Shown piece by piece: positions 43,279 through 53,495 of a DNA stretch of 64,000 nucleotides. This DNA comes from JAXDMU01 sp963762435 (lineage in GTDB: Bacteria; Pseudomonadota; Alphaproteobacteria; ATCC43930; CGMCC-115725). The translations under genes and the position numbers were made by a program. A model generated the notes under the pieces. The model was not told where the DNA came from. It worked only from the letters and a program-made list of their open reading frames with translations, and ran no database searches. The number at the start of each line of letters is the position of its first letter. Within the stretch, counting starts at the first letter, position 1. The DNA lies in assembly GCA_963762435.1 (NCBI GenBank), contig CAVXLN010000003.1, forward strand, positions 310,001 through 374,000, written 5' to 3'.

Positions 43279-44244
43279 ATGGCGATCCGCACGCCGCTCT
43301 GCGAACTGCTCGGCATCGAGCATCCGATCATGCTGGCCGGCATGGGCGGCGTGGCCTATGCCGAGCTGTGCGCCGCCGTGTCCGAGGCCGGCGGCTTCGG
43401 CACGCTCGGCATGGCCGGACTCGGCCCCGACCGCATCCGCGAGGAGATGCGCAAGGTCAGGGAACTCACGGACAAGCCCTTCGGCGTCGATCTGCTGGCG
43501 GCCCAGCCGGCGACGCTCGAGGCTGCGGTCGACATCATCATCGAGGAAGGGGCGGCCGCCTTCATCTCGGGCCTGGGCGTGCCGACCAGCATCCTGGGCA
43601 AGCTGAAGGATGCCGGGCTCAAGGTGATGAATGTGTGCGGCACGGTCCGCCATGCGGTGGCGGGCCAGGCAGCCGGGCTCGATGCCGTGATCGCGCAAGG
43701 AACCGAGGCCGGCGGCCATACCGGTAAGGTCGCCGGCATGGCGCTCATCCCGCAGATCGTCGATGCCGTCGACATTCCGGTGATCGCGGCGGGCGCCATC
43801 GTCGATGGCCGGGGCCTGGCCGCGGCCTTGGCATTCGGTGCGCAAGGCGTGTGGATGGGCACGCGCTTCATCGCCTCCGTCGAGGCGCATGCGGCGCCGC
43901 TCTACAAGGAAGTCATCCTTGAAGCGAGCGAGACCGACACGATCGTGACCCGCTGCTATTCCGGCAAGACGATGCGGGTGCGCAACAATGATTACGTCGC
44001 GGATTGGGAGCGGCGGTCGGACGAGATCCAGCCCTTCCCGCAGCAGGCGATGCTGTCGCACCGCGCCGGCGTGATGGGCGGCATTGCCGGGCAGATCGAC
44101 GGGCTCGACCGTGATAGAAGCTGTTTCGCCATGGGCCAGGGGGCGGGTGCGATCAAATCGGTGCTCAGCTGCCGCGAGATCGTCGAGCGCACGATGGCCG
44201 AGGCGGAGACAGTGCTGAAGCGCCTCGGCGCGTTGGCGAACTGA
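43279..44244 (+). CDS. NAD(P)H-dependent flavin oxidoreductase (nitronate monooxygenase family)
   Basis: This 321-residue TIM-barrel FMN enzyme has IEHPIMLAGMGGVAYAELCAAVSEAGGFGTLG at the N-terminus, VIAQGTEAGGHTG (FMN phosphate and catalytic His region) and PVIAAGAIVDGRGLAAALAFGAQGVWMGTRF. Relatives oxidise alkyl nitronates or act as enoyl reductases. It lies directly after the alcohol dehydrogenase gene and probably acts in the same unidentified pathway. Confidence 0.88.
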   Translation: MAIRTPLCELLGIEHPIMLAGMGGVAYAELCAAVSEAGGFGTLGMAGLGPDRIREEMRKVRELTDKPFGVDLLAAQPATLEAAVDIIIEEGAAAFISGLGVPTSILGKLKDAGLKVMNVCGTVRHAVAGQAAGLDAVIAQGTEAGGHTGKVAGMALIPQIVDAVDIPVIAAGAIVDGRGLAAALAFGAQGVWMGTRFIASVEAHAAPLYKEVILEASETDTIVTRCYSGKTMRVRNNDYVADWERRSDEIQPFPQQAMLSHRAGVMGGIAGQIDGLDRDRSCFAMGQGAGAIKSVLSCREIVERTMAEAETVLKRLGALAN

Positions 44245-44248
44245 ACAA

Positions 44249-44276
44249 CCCCTCTCCCGCCAAGCGGGCGAGGGAG
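44249..44276. repeat. REP-like palindromic unit
   Basis: The sequence cctctcccgccaagcgggcgaggg is an imperfect palindrome related to the units at 16541-16672. It lies 5 bp after the flavin enzyme stop and before the DUF3365 gene. It can form a hairpin and may act as a weak terminator. Confidence 0.6.
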
Positions 44277-44307
44277 TAATTGCCAAGCATTTTTATGGGG
44301 TCGCATC

Positions 44308-45192
44308 ATGGGGCTGTCGGCGAAGTTCAATCTGGCCATCCTGGCCGTCTTCCTCGTCGGCTTCATCGGCACCGGCATCTTCCTGCGCTCGCTCTTCGTC
44401 GAGGATGCGCGCCAGCAGGTGCTGCAGAATGCCGCCATCATGATGACGGCGGCGAACGCCATCCGCGACTACACAACTCATGAGATCGCCCCCATCATCG
44501 GCATCGAATCCAAGGGCAAGTTCCTCGCCGCCTCGGTCCCTTCTTTCGCGGCGCAGACGAATTTCCGGCAGGTCCAGACCAGCTTCCCCGACTTCACCTA
44601 TAAGGAGGCGGCGCTCAACCCGACCAACCCGATCGACCGATCGACCGATTGGGAGGCGGATTTCATCAACAGCTTCCGCCAGCATTCGGGCGAGACGGAG
44701 CTCATCGGCGAGCGCGAGACGCCGACCGGCCGGTCGCTGAGCCTGGCGCGGCCGATCACGATCGAGGATCCGGCCTGCCTCAGCTGCCACAGCACGCCCG
44801 ACAAGGCGCCGGCGGTGATGGTCCAGGTCTATGGCACGGCCAACGGCTTCGGCTGGCAGCTGCATGAGACGATCGGGGCGCAGATCGTGTCGGTTCCGAT
44901 GGCGCTGCCGCTGGCCAAGGCCGAGCGCACGTTCGTGGCCTTCATGGCGATCCTGTTCGCGGTCTTCCTCGCCATCATGGTGATCCTCAATCTGCTGCTG
45001 CGCTTCGTCATCATCCGGCCGGTCGTGAAAGTGTCGGAGGTGGCCAACGCGGTCAGCCTGGGCAATCTCGAAGCGCCGGAATATGAGCGGCCGGGCAAGG
45101 ACGAGATCGCGACACTGTCGCAGAGCTTCAATCGCATGCGCCGCAGCCTGGAGAGTGCGCTCAAGCTCCTGGAAGAGCCGCCGGTGACGTAA
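44308..45192 (+). CDS. Membrane sensor with DUF3365 c-heme domain and HAMP
   Basis: This 294-residue protein has a first membrane helix (about 8-27), a periplasmic domain of roughly 180 residues and a second helix (about 209-235). A HAMP segment (about 236-288, ending DEIATLSQSFNRMRRSLESAL) lies in the cytoplasm. The periplasmic part is the Tll0287-like/DUF3365 fold. It ends in a c-type heme motif, Cys157-Leu-Ser-Cys160-His161. There is no kinase, cyclase or methyl-accepting output domain, so it must signal through a partner. A Ser/Thr kinase begins 4 nt later. Ligand (redox state, NO, oxygen) is unknown. Confidence 0.85.
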   Translation: MGLSAKFNLAILAVFLVGFIGTGIFLRSLFVEDARQQVLQNAAIMMTAANAIRDYTTHEIAPIIGIESKGKFLAASVPSFAAQTNFRQVQTSFPDFTYKEAALNPTNPIDRSTDWEADFINSFRQHSGETELIGERETPTGRSLSLARPITIEDPACLSCHSTPDKAPAVMVQVYGTANGFGWQLHETIGAQIVSVPMALPLAKAERTFVAFMAILFAVFLAIMVILNLLLRFVIIRPVVKVSEVANAVSLGNLEAPEYERPGKDEIATLSQSFNRMRRSLESALKLLEEPPVT

Positions 45193-45196
45193 GGCC

Positions 45197-46564
45197 ATGG
45201 CTGATCCCGTCCTTCCCTCCCAGCTCGGCCGGTACCGCCCGACCGCGATTCTGGGTACGGGGGCGATGGGTCTGGTCTATCGCGCCGAAGACCCGGTGAT
45301 CGGGCGCGAGGTCGCGATCAAGGTGATGCGCACCGAGACGCTCGATGCCGAGACGCGGGCCGACTACCTCGAGCGCTTCCGGCGCGAGGTGCAGGCGGCC
45401 GGGCGCTGCAGCCATGCCGGCATCGTCGCGATCTATGATTATGCCGAGAATGACGGTGAGCCCTTCATCGTCATGGAGTTGGTCGAGGGCCAGAGCCTGC
45501 TGCGGCTGCTGCGCGATCCCGCAGCACGGGCAAGCCTCGATCCGGTCGGACTCATGCTGCAGGTGCTGGACGCGCTCGATTGCGCCCATGCGCTCGCCGT
45601 CGTCCATCGCGACATCAAGCCGGCCAATATCCTGGTGACGCCGGCGGCCCAAGCCAAGATCGCCGATTTCGGCATTGCGCGCTCGAGCCAGCTCACCACG
45701 ATGACCATGGCGGGCGGCATGATCGGCACGCCCAGCTACATGGCGCCGGAGCAGGTGACTGGCCAGGATGTCGATCACCGTGCCGACCTCTTTGCGGCCG
45801 GCGCCATGCTCTATGAGATGCTGGCGGGCAAGCCGCCCTTCGCCGGCCCCAATCTGGCCGCGACGATCGCGCGGGTGGGCGGGCCGGAGCCGGCCGATCT
45901 GGCGCCAATCGCGGCAAGCAGCTCCGCGTATCTGGCGCCGATCCTGGCCAAGGCGCTCGCCAAACCGCAGGCCGAGCGCTTCCAGAGTGCCAAGGAATTC
46001 GCGGCCGCGCTCCGCGCCGGCGGCAAGCTGCCGGCGCCGGACGACGGCACCGTCATCCTCCGCACGCCGATGCCGGCAGCACCGGCCGAGACGCATTGGG
46101 AGCCCGAGTTCCTGAAGCGGCTCGAGCAGCTCTTGGGCCAGTTTCTTGGCCCCGTCGCCCGCGTGCTGGTCGGCAATGCCGCCAAGCGCGCCACCAATGA
46201 CGAGATGCTGATCGAGACGCTGGCGCGCGGCATCGCCAAGGATGTCGATCGCGACACCTTCCTGAAGCGCGCCCGCAGCGCCGATCCCGGCGCTTCCGGC
46301 GTCCGCAGCCTGAGCGGCGCCACGGCGGGCGCCGGTGCCGCCTCGAGCCCCGGCGCCAGTTTCACCCTCATGCCCGGCCAGCCGGAAGCGATCCAGGCCG
46401 CACTCGCCTTCTATGTGGGCCCGATCGCCCGCGTGCTCGTGAAACAGGCGGCCGCCCAGGCGGGCTCGCCCGACGATTTCGCCAACCGGCTCGCGGGGCA
46501 AATCAAGAAGCCCCAGGATGCCGCCAAATTCCGCAAGGATCTCGACGCGATCTTGTCAGGCTAG
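45197..46564 (+). CDS. Hanks-type serine/threonine kinase with duplicated C-terminal module
   Basis: This 455-residue kinase has the glycine loop GTGAMGLV (20-27), catalytic Lys42 (VAIKVM), HRD (137-139) in VVHRDIKPANIL, DFG (157-159) and GTPSYMAPE (177-185). No transmembrane helix follows, unlike PknB. After a Pro/Ala linker come two copies of a helical unit of about 50 residues. One has FLGPVARVLVGNAAKRA (about 308-360) and the other FYVGPIARVLVKQAAAQA (about 398-449); it resembles the DUF8082 module. It is separated by 4 nt from the heme-sensor gene. The TAG stop is formed by the target TA of an IS630-type element plus its first base. Confidence 0.9.
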   Translation: MADPVLPSQLGRYRPTAILGTGAMGLVYRAEDPVIGREVAIKVMRTETLDAETRADYLERFRREVQAAGRCSHAGIVAIYDYAENDGEPFIVMELVEGQSLLRLLRDPAARASLDPVGLMLQVLDALDCAHALAVVHRDIKPANILVTPAAQAKIADFGIARSSQLTTMTMAGGMIGTPSYMAPEQVTGQDVDHRADLFAAGAMLYEMLAGKPPFAGPNLAATIARVGGPEPADLAPIAASSSAYLAPILAKALAKPQAERFQSAKEFAAALRAGGKLPAPDDGTVILRTPMPAAPAETHWEPEFLKRLEQLLGQFLGPVARVLVGNAAKRATNDEMLIETLARGIAKDVDRDTFLKRARSADPGASGVRSLSGATAGAGAASSPGASFTLMPGQPEAIQAALAFYVGPIARVLVKQAAAQAGSPDDFANRLAGQIKKPQDAAKFRKDLDAILSG

Positions 46565-47616
46565 AGTCTGTCTGATTTAGATTGAAGCATATCCGGCATG
46601 GCTGAGATATCGTGCGCATTCCTCTGGTGAGAACTGGTCGAGAAGCTGGCCGACGCGTCGCCATGTGGCTTCGATGGATCGCTCATCCGCCTTGCGGAGC
46701 AGAGTCTTGAGCTTGGCGAAGACCTGCTCGATCGGGTTGAGGTCTGGGCTGTAGGGCGGCAAGAACAGGAGATGGGCTCCAACGGCGCGGATGGCGGCTC
46801 GAGCGGCTTTGCCCTTGTGGCTTCCCAAATTGTCGGCGATGACGACATGGCCACGCTGGAGTGTCGGAGCCAGATGCTGCTCGACCCAGGCCGTGAAGGC
46901 GCGGCCATTGATTGGTCCGTCGAGCACGAGGGGTGCGACGATCCCGTCGCAGCGCAGGCCCGCCAGAAAGGTCAGCGTCGTCCAGTGGCCGAACGGCACC
47001 TTGCTCAACAATGGCTGACCGCGCGGTGCCCAGCCGGTCAGACGGGTCATGTTGGTCTTGACCCAAGTCTCGTCGACAAACACCAGCCGCCCGGGATCAA
47101 GGCGGTGTTGGTGTGTCCGCCAGCGCCTCCGCAGCCTGGCCGTCCGGAGCCCATCCTGCTCGGCCGCCACCAGCGTTTTTTTTGACGCTGAGGCCGGACC
47201 GCCGCAGAAAGCGCCAGACCGTATCGGGGCAAACGACGGTGCCCCGCTCAGCCAGCTCGGCGGCCAGAGCCCGGATCGTCAGGTCGCTCTTTTCGGCCAT
47301 CCGAGCCCGCACGAAGGCCGCCGCCTCGTCATCCAGGATGTAGCCTCGGTGGCCGCCCATCTGCCCAGGATCCAACCCGTGCCCAGCACGCCAGCGCTGA
47401 CCAACACGGACCGCCGTCGCCACCGAAACACCAAACCGCTTCGCAACAGCCCGCGTCGTCTCACCCGCGCGCAGCGCCCAAGCGATCCGTTGCCGAAGAT
47501 CCATCGATAGGGGACGTGCCATGGCAGCCGGCCTCCAGACCCAGCTGACAGTTTGAATCACATCTCCGACTACATGAGAATCCCCTATCGCGATTCCGCC
47601 TAAATCAGACAGACCC
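46564..47616 (-). mobile_element. IS630-type insertion sequence
   Basis: This element of about 1053 bp is flanked by TA on both sides (46562-46563 and 47617-47618), the target used by IS630/Tc1 elements. Terminal inverted repeats are g[a/g]gtctgtctgatttag (46564-46580 and 47600-47616, one mismatch). It contains one transposase gene on the minus strand, split by a frameshift. Ends look intact. Confidence 0.92.
46577..47522 (-). pseudogene. IS630 family transposase, two frames joined at an A8 run
   Basis: The N-terminal part (47522 down to about 47180) has the HTH region SMDLRQRIAWALRAGETTRAVAKRFGVS. The C-terminal part (to 46577) has the DDE triad: Asp in VFVDETW, Asp in VIADNLGSHK and Glu in NPIEQVFAKLK. 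The frames join at a run of eight A (47176-47183 on the plus strand as T). Seven A would read SVKKTLVAAEQ, the usual family sequence, without interruption. Either one A has been gained, or slippage at the run makes full-length protein. ATG 47522 follows GGAGG. Confidence 0.85.
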
Positions 47617-48111
47617 TAGGGCGCCGATCCGCGCCTGCAGCTCGTCGAAAGCGGCTTCCGCCGACCGGCCGGCCGTGTCGATGACGAGATGAGGCCGGTC
47701 CCAGGGCTCGAAGGAACGGTCGAGCACCTTTTGCCAGCTCACGGGCGCCGAGCCAGGGATATCGTTCTCACGGGTCTCGAGCCGTTGGCGATGCTCGCTC
47801 GGGTCCGAGCAGATGATCTCGATTTCGATGATCGGCACCCCTGCCGCCGCGGCGGCATTGCGCCAGGCATCGCGCGTGAGGCGGAGCGGATTGACCGAAT
47901 CGGCGACGACGGGCCGGCCGAGGCGGAGATTCTCCGTCGCAAGCGCATAGGCCGCGACATAGCCCTCGGCCCAAACCTCATCAAGGCCGGCGGTGCGAAG
48001 CGCGTGATCGATCGTGTCGATGCGGAGATAGGTGGCACCGAACGCCCGCGCACAGGCGCGTGCCAGCGTGCTCTTGCCGGCGCCGGGCAGTCCCGCGAAG
48101 CAGATCAGCAT
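47605..48111 (-). CDS. P-loop kinase-like ATP-binding protein (AAA_33/zeta type)
   Basis: This 168-residue protein has Walker A GLPGAGKST at residues 7-15, RIDTIDHALR as the substrate/lid region, and VVADSVNPLRLTRDAWRNAAAAAG with the second catalytic Asp. It is of the small-molecule kinase/zeta-toxin-like ATPase group, and the substrate is unknown. No antitoxin-like gene is beside it. The last three residues and the stop come from the IS630-type element. Without the insertion it would end IGALA, with its TGA reading back into the kinase gene end. Confidence 0.82.
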   Translation of the reverse strand: MLICFAGLPGAGKSTLARACARAFGATYLRIDTIDHALRTAGLDEVWAEGYVAAYALATENLRLGRPVVADSVNPLRLTRDAWRNAAAAAGVPIIEIEIICSDPSEHRQRLETRENDIPGSAPVSWQKVLDRSFEPWDRPHLVIDTAGRSAEAAFDELQARIGALGSV

Positions 48112-48215
48112 TGATTCGAGCTCGCCCGACGGTATGTCAACGTCACCTTCACTTCTCTCGGGTAATTATTCCGCTCGCTATGTTGCGCCGCAAAATATAT
48201 AAGAGCGGCGGGCGT

Positions 48216-49550
<1,335 letters not shown>

Positions 49551-50323
49551 GCCGCGGGCCGTCCATCGGCTCGCCGCCCAAGAGCATGAGCTGGGCACCG
49601 GCCGGCGCGGTCACCACGATCTCCGCGCCCGGCCGCAGCACCAGAAGCTGACCCGGCTCGAAACTCTCCTCGCCGATCCGAATGGCACCCTCGACAAGAT
49701 AGAGCGCGCGCTCGACCGGTGCGGTCGGCACATCTAGCTTGGCACCGGGCTCAAGCATAGCGTCGCCATAGAAGAGATCCGAGAAGGTTTCGGCCGGCGA
49801 GCGCGCGCCATAGATCTCGCCCGCGATGACGCGCACGCGCTTGCCCTCGCCCTCGACGACCGGCAGGGCCTGCCTGGCGATATGGACGAAGCTCGGCGCC
49901 GTCTCCTCATGCCGCTTCGGCAAGGCGACCCAGGATTGGAGCCCGAACATGCGGACGCCGTTGCTGCGCGCGGCTAAGCTCGAGCGCTCGGAATGGGCGA
50001 TGCCGGAACCGGCGGTCATCCAATTGACATCGCCCGGCAGGATCTCCTGCTCGGTGCCCAGGCTGTCACGATGCATGAGCTCGCCATCGAAGAGATAGGT
50101 CACCGTGGCCAGCCCGATATGGGGATGCGGCCGAACATCGATGCCGCGCCCGTCGGTGAACATCGCCGGGCCCATCTGATCGAGGAAGATGAACGGCCCG
50201 ACCATGCGGCGCTTGACGAAGGGCAGCACGCGCCGGACCTCGAACCCGCCGAGATCGCGGGCGCGTCCGACGATGGTCAGCTCGACCGGACTTAGCCTCG
50301 CTTCGCTCATCGCCCGTCTCCTC

Positions 50324-51043
50324 TCATCCCGTCGCGGCAGCCTTCTTGGTCGCCTGCTTGGAACGGTACATCGCCCGGTCGGCCGCTTCCATCGCCTGTG
50401 CGACCGATTCCTCGCCGCTGAAGCCATGGGCGCCGAAGGAGGCCGAAAGGCGGATCGGTTGATCGTTCCAGATCAAAGGCTTGACGCGCACGAGCTCGGC
50501 CAGCGACGCGGCCTTGATCTCGGCATTGGCCTGGCCGGTCTTGACCAGCAGCACGCCGAACTCGTCGCCGCCCAAACGGGCCACGACATCGGCCTGGCGG
50601 ACATTCTCGACCAGGATGTGGGCAATATGCTGGAGCGCCGCGTCGCCGGCATTATGGCCGTGCCGGTCGTTGATCTGCTTCATGTCGTTGAGATCGATAT
50701 AGACGATGCTCAATTCGCTGCCATAACGCTTGGCCAGCGAAATGAGCCGCGACAGCTCGCGCATGAAGGCGCGGCGATTCGCGACCGGCATCAGCGCATC
50801 CTCATGCGCCAGCCTCTCGAGTGTAGCACTGCGCGCCTTGGCCCTGCCGAGCTCGCCGCGCAGGCGCAACAGCTCGGCAAGCGTGCCGATCAGCGCCGAT
50901 CGAGCCTGCTGGGTCAGGGCGGCCTCGTCCCATCCGGCCTTGACGACGAGCTCCTTGAGCGCCGCCGCCACTTCCTTGTCGTCTTGGCGCCGCCCAAACA
51001 TTCTGCCGGCATTCTTCGCCGGTTTCTCGATGTCGCTCGTCAA
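50324..51043 (-). CDS. GGDEF domain diguanylate cyclase
   Basis: This protein of about 239 residues has a helical N-terminus of about 80 residues and no recognisable sensor domain. The GGDEF domain follows: YGSELSIVYIDLNDMKQINDRHGHNAGD, RLGGDEFGVLL with an intact GGDEF, and SFGAHGF. It probably makes cyclic di-GMP in the cytoplasm. An RxxD inhibitory site was not seen. TTG 51043 was chosen after GGGGAAGG; ATG 51001 is an alternative. The gene is divergent from purE. Confidence 0.86.
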   Translation of the reverse strand: MTSDIEKPAKNAGRMFGRRQDDKEVAAALKELVVKAGWDEAALTQQARSALIGTLAELLRLRGELGRAKARSATLERLAHEDALMPVANRRAFMRELSRLISLAKRYGSELSIVYIDLNDMKQINDRHGHNAGDAALQHIAHILVENVRQADVVARLGGDEFGVLLVKTGQANAEIKAASLAELVRVKPLIWNDQPIRLSASFGAHGFSGEESVAQAMEAADRAMYRSKQATKKAAATG

Positions 51044-51086
51044 AAGACCTTCCCCGCCGGACGCCTGCCTAAGCACCGGGGTTCGC

Positions 51087-51114
51087 TTGCCCAATCCCGG
51101 CCGGCCCCTATAAT
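51087..51114 (+). promoter_or_regulatory. Sigma-70 promoter of purEK
   Basis: TTGCCC (51087-51092), a 16 nt spacer and a consensus TATAAT (51109-51114) lie 45 nt before the purE start. Few other places in the window show so clean a -10 box. It is divergent from the GGDEF gene start. Confidence 0.7.
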
Positions 51115-51158
51115 GGCGCGGCACGAGTTAACGCTCAAACAAAAGGAAGATTGCGCCG

Positions 51159-51662
51159 GTGAAAGAAAAATTGGCGCAGATCGGTATTATCATGGGCAGC
51201 CAGTCCGACTGGGAGACCATGAAGCATGCCGCTGCGACTCTGGAGAGGCTGGGGATCGAGTTCGAGACCCGTATCGTCTCGGCGCATCGCACCCCCGATC
51301 GAATGGCGGAATACGCCAAGAGCGCCCGCGACCGCGGCCTCAAGGCGATCATCGCCGGCGCCGGCGGTGCCGCTCACCTGCCCGGCATGACGGCGGCCAT
51401 GACGACGGTGCCCGTGCTGGGCGTGCCGGTCGAAAGCCAGGCCTTGAAGGGCATGGATAGCCTCTTGTCGATCGTGCAGATGCCGGGCGGCATCCCGGTC
51501 GCCACATTCGCGATCGGCAAGCCCGGTGCCATCAATGCCGCCCTCTTCGCGGCCGCGCTGCTGGCGAACGAGGATGCCGGCGTGCGCGAGGCGCTCGAGG
51601 GTTGGCGGGCGGCGCAGACGGCGGGTGTCGCCGAGGCGCCTCACACTGAGGGAGCCGCCTGA
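51159..51662 (+). CDS. purE: N5-carboxyaminoimidazole ribonucleotide mutase PurE
   Basis: This 167-residue protein moves the carboxylate from N5-CAIR to C4 in purine synthesis. The signature is GIIMGSQSDWETMKHAAATLERLGIEFE. SAHRTPDRM holds the active-site histidine, followed by AGAGGAAHLPGM. It starts at GTG 51159 with AAAAGGAAG 9 nt upstream. The stop overlaps the purK start (TGATG). A two-gene operon with purK replaces the single-step class II enzyme. Confidence 0.96.
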   Translation: MKEKLAQIGIIMGSQSDWETMKHAAATLERLGIEFETRIVSAHRTPDRMAEYAKSARDRGLKAIIAGAGGAAHLPGMTAAMTTVPVLGVPVESQALKGMDSLLSIVQMPGGIPVATFAIGKPGAINAALFAAALLANEDAGVREALEGWRAAQTAGVAEAPHTEGAA

Positions 51663-52729
51663 TGCTGCCGCCGGGCTCCATCATCGGCATTCTGGGCGGC
51701 GGGCAGCTGGGGCGCATGACGGCGCTGGCGGCGGCACGGCTGGGCTATCGCTGTCATATCTATACGACCGAGCTGGACAGCCCCGGCGCCCAGGTGACGC
51801 CGCTTGCGACCGTTGCCGAGCTCAGCGATGCGGACGCGTTGGGCAGCTTCGCCGAGAGCGTCGATGTCGTCACATACGAGACCGAGAATATCCCGCTCGA
51901 AGCGCTCGATCATATCCTGCCGCATGCGCCGGTCCATCCGGGGCTCGAGGTGCTGCGCGTAGCCCAGGATCGCCTGCGCGAGAAGGATTATCTGCGCGAG
52001 ATCGACGTCGCGACCGCGCAATATCGCGAGGTGACGAGCGCCTCCGCGTTGGGCCGGGCCATGCGCGACCTGGGCGGCCGCGGCGTCTTGAAGACCGTGC
52101 GCATGGGCTATGACGGCAAGGGCCAGGTCATGGTCTCGTCCGAGAGCGACCCCAAGGCGGCCTGGGCCGCAATGGGCGCCGAGCTCGGCATTCTCGAAGC
52201 CTATGTCGATTATCGCTGCGAGATCTCGGTCATCGTCGTGCGTTCGGAATCAGGGGCCCTCGCGACATATCCGGCCGTCGAGAACCAGCACGCCAACCAT
52301 ATCCTCGACACGACGATCGCCCCGGCGCGCATCGCCCCCGAGATCGCCATGCGCGCCGAGGCGATCGCGCGCCATATCGCGGAGAAGCTGGGCGTCATCG
52401 GCGTGCTGGCGGTCGAGATGTTCGTGACCCAGGAGAACGAGATCCTGGTGAATGAGCTCGCTCCGCGGCCGCACAATTCCGGCCATTGGACGATCGACGC
52501 CTGCTACACGAGCCAGTTCGAGCAGCTGGTGCGCGCGATCTGCGGCTTGCCTTTGGGCTCGACCGACAGCCATTCCGACGCGATCATGAAGAACATCATC
52601 GGCAGCGACATCGACCGCTGGCGCGACCCGCTGAGCGAGCCTCTGATGAAGCTCCATCTCTACGGCAAGCGCGAGGCACCACCGGGGCGGAAGATGGGCC
52701 ATGTGACGCGGCTGCTGCCGCGGCGGTAG
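51662..52729 (+). CDS. purK: N5-carboxyaminoimidazole ribonucleotide synthase PurK
   Basis: This 355-residue ATP-grasp ligase makes N5-CAIR from AIR, bicarbonate and ATP. GILGGGQLGRMTALAAARLGY is the N-terminal Rossmann loop. VLKTVRMGYDGKGQ, EISVIVVRSESG and NELAPRPHNSGHWTIDAC are the ATP-grasp and metal-binding blocks. The length matches PurK. It is coupled to purE by a one-base overlap. Confidence 0.96.
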   Translation: MLPPGSIIGILGGGQLGRMTALAAARLGYRCHIYTTELDSPGAQVTPLATVAELSDADALGSFAESVDVVTYETENIPLEALDHILPHAPVHPGLEVLRVAQDRLREKDYLREIDVATAQYREVTSASALGRAMRDLGGRGVLKTVRMGYDGKGQVMVSSESDPKAAWAAMGAELGILEAYVDYRCEISVIVVRSESGALATYPAVENQHANHILDTTIAPARIAPEIAMRAEAIARHIAEKLGVIGVLAVEMFVTQENEILVNELAPRPHNSGHWTIDACYTSQFEQLVRAICGLPLGSTDSHSDAIMKNIIGSDIDRWRDPLSEPLMKLHLYGKREAPPGRKMGHVTRLLPRR

Positions 52730-52736
52730 AGGAGCC

Positions 52737-53126
52737 ATGGGTGAACTGCTTGCCGAGCGCGTCCGCGAGTTCTACGCGGCGCGGATGAAGAACGATCCCG
52801 AGCAGCTGCGATCCTGGCTGGCGCCCGATGTCCGCTGGTGCGAGCCCGACGTGGGCGCCCATATGGGCATGCTGCAGGGAGCCGATGCCGTCATCGACAT
52901 GGTGCGCCGCGCACTCGCCACCACCGGCGGGACCTTTCGGCTGTCGGTCATGGAGACGGTCGAGACCACCACCCATTGCTCCGCCGTCATCGCCTGGTCG
53001 GCGGAAAAGCACGGCAAGCTCATCGAAGGCCGTGAGATGGCCGTGTTCGGCTTCAAGGGCGGCGTGATCCGGGAGGCCTATTTCTTCGCCGCCGATATCG
53101 CCCATGACGAAGCCTTCTGGGCCTAG
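52737..53126 (+). CDS. SnoaL-like/NTF2 family protein
   Basis: This 129-residue NTF2-like single domain has VREFYAARMKNDPEQLRSWLAPDVRWCEPDVGAHMG at the N-terminus and HGKLIEGREMAVFGFKGGVIREAYFF at the C-terminus. It has the pattern of small isomerase/cyclase-like proteins, and its function is unknown. It starts 7 bp after purK, with GAGG at the start (agaggagccATG), so it is probably read with purEK. Confidence 0.8.
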   Translation: MGELLAERVREFYAARMKNDPEQLRSWLAPDVRWCEPDVGAHMGMLQGADAVIDMVRRALATTGGTFRLSVMETVETTTHCSAVIAWSAEKHGKLIEGREMAVFGFKGGVIREAYFFAADIAHDEAFWA

Positions 53127-53181
53127 GGAGGAAGTCCCTCTCCGCCCATCGAGGCTACGGCATTCACACAATTCATTTAGC

Positions 53182-53322
53182 AAAATCAGAGAGATCATCA
53201 GTTTTCGTCATGGCCGGGCCTGTCCCGGCCATCCACGTCGGGACGTGGGGAACATCTTCTTCAAGCAAATCGGCGTCGGCCCGACGTGGATCACCGGGAC
53301 AAGCCCGGTGATGACGGTGAGG
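53182..53322. repeat. 141-nt dispersed palindromic repeat, copy 2
   Basis: This segment matches 19111-19251 with few changes, in the same orientation. It has terminal palindromes tggccgggcctgtcccggcca and caccgggacaagcccggtg, and internal gaacatcttcttcaagcaaat. It occupies much of the 369 bp gap between the NTF2-like gene and the small peptide gene. The rest of that gap (53323-53495) shows no recognisable feature. Confidence 0.85.
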
Positions 53323-53495
53323 TAAAGGCATCTCATTGAAACGCCACAATAAGATGTGTGAACGCCTTTGCCTGGCGGCGAGGGAGTGTCCACCTTACAG
53401 CGATGTAACTTGCTTCGCCCTGCATCCAAATCGATGCTTGGACGCGTTAATACGACATGGTGGCGTGTTTGCCGTCATGAAAGGGGGGATCCACC

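Noticed and set aside
41196..43343. 715-codon minus-strand open frame spanning the alcohol dehydrogenase and isochorismatase region
   Set aside because: Only its middle part is a real protein (isochorismatase N-terminus). The rest is antisense to the dehydrogenase or out of frame with the DUF1348 gene.
47605..48111. Zeta-toxin of a toxin-antitoxin pair
   Set aside because: The P-loop fold is compatible, but no epsilon-type antitoxin lies beside it and zeta-specific residues were not seen.
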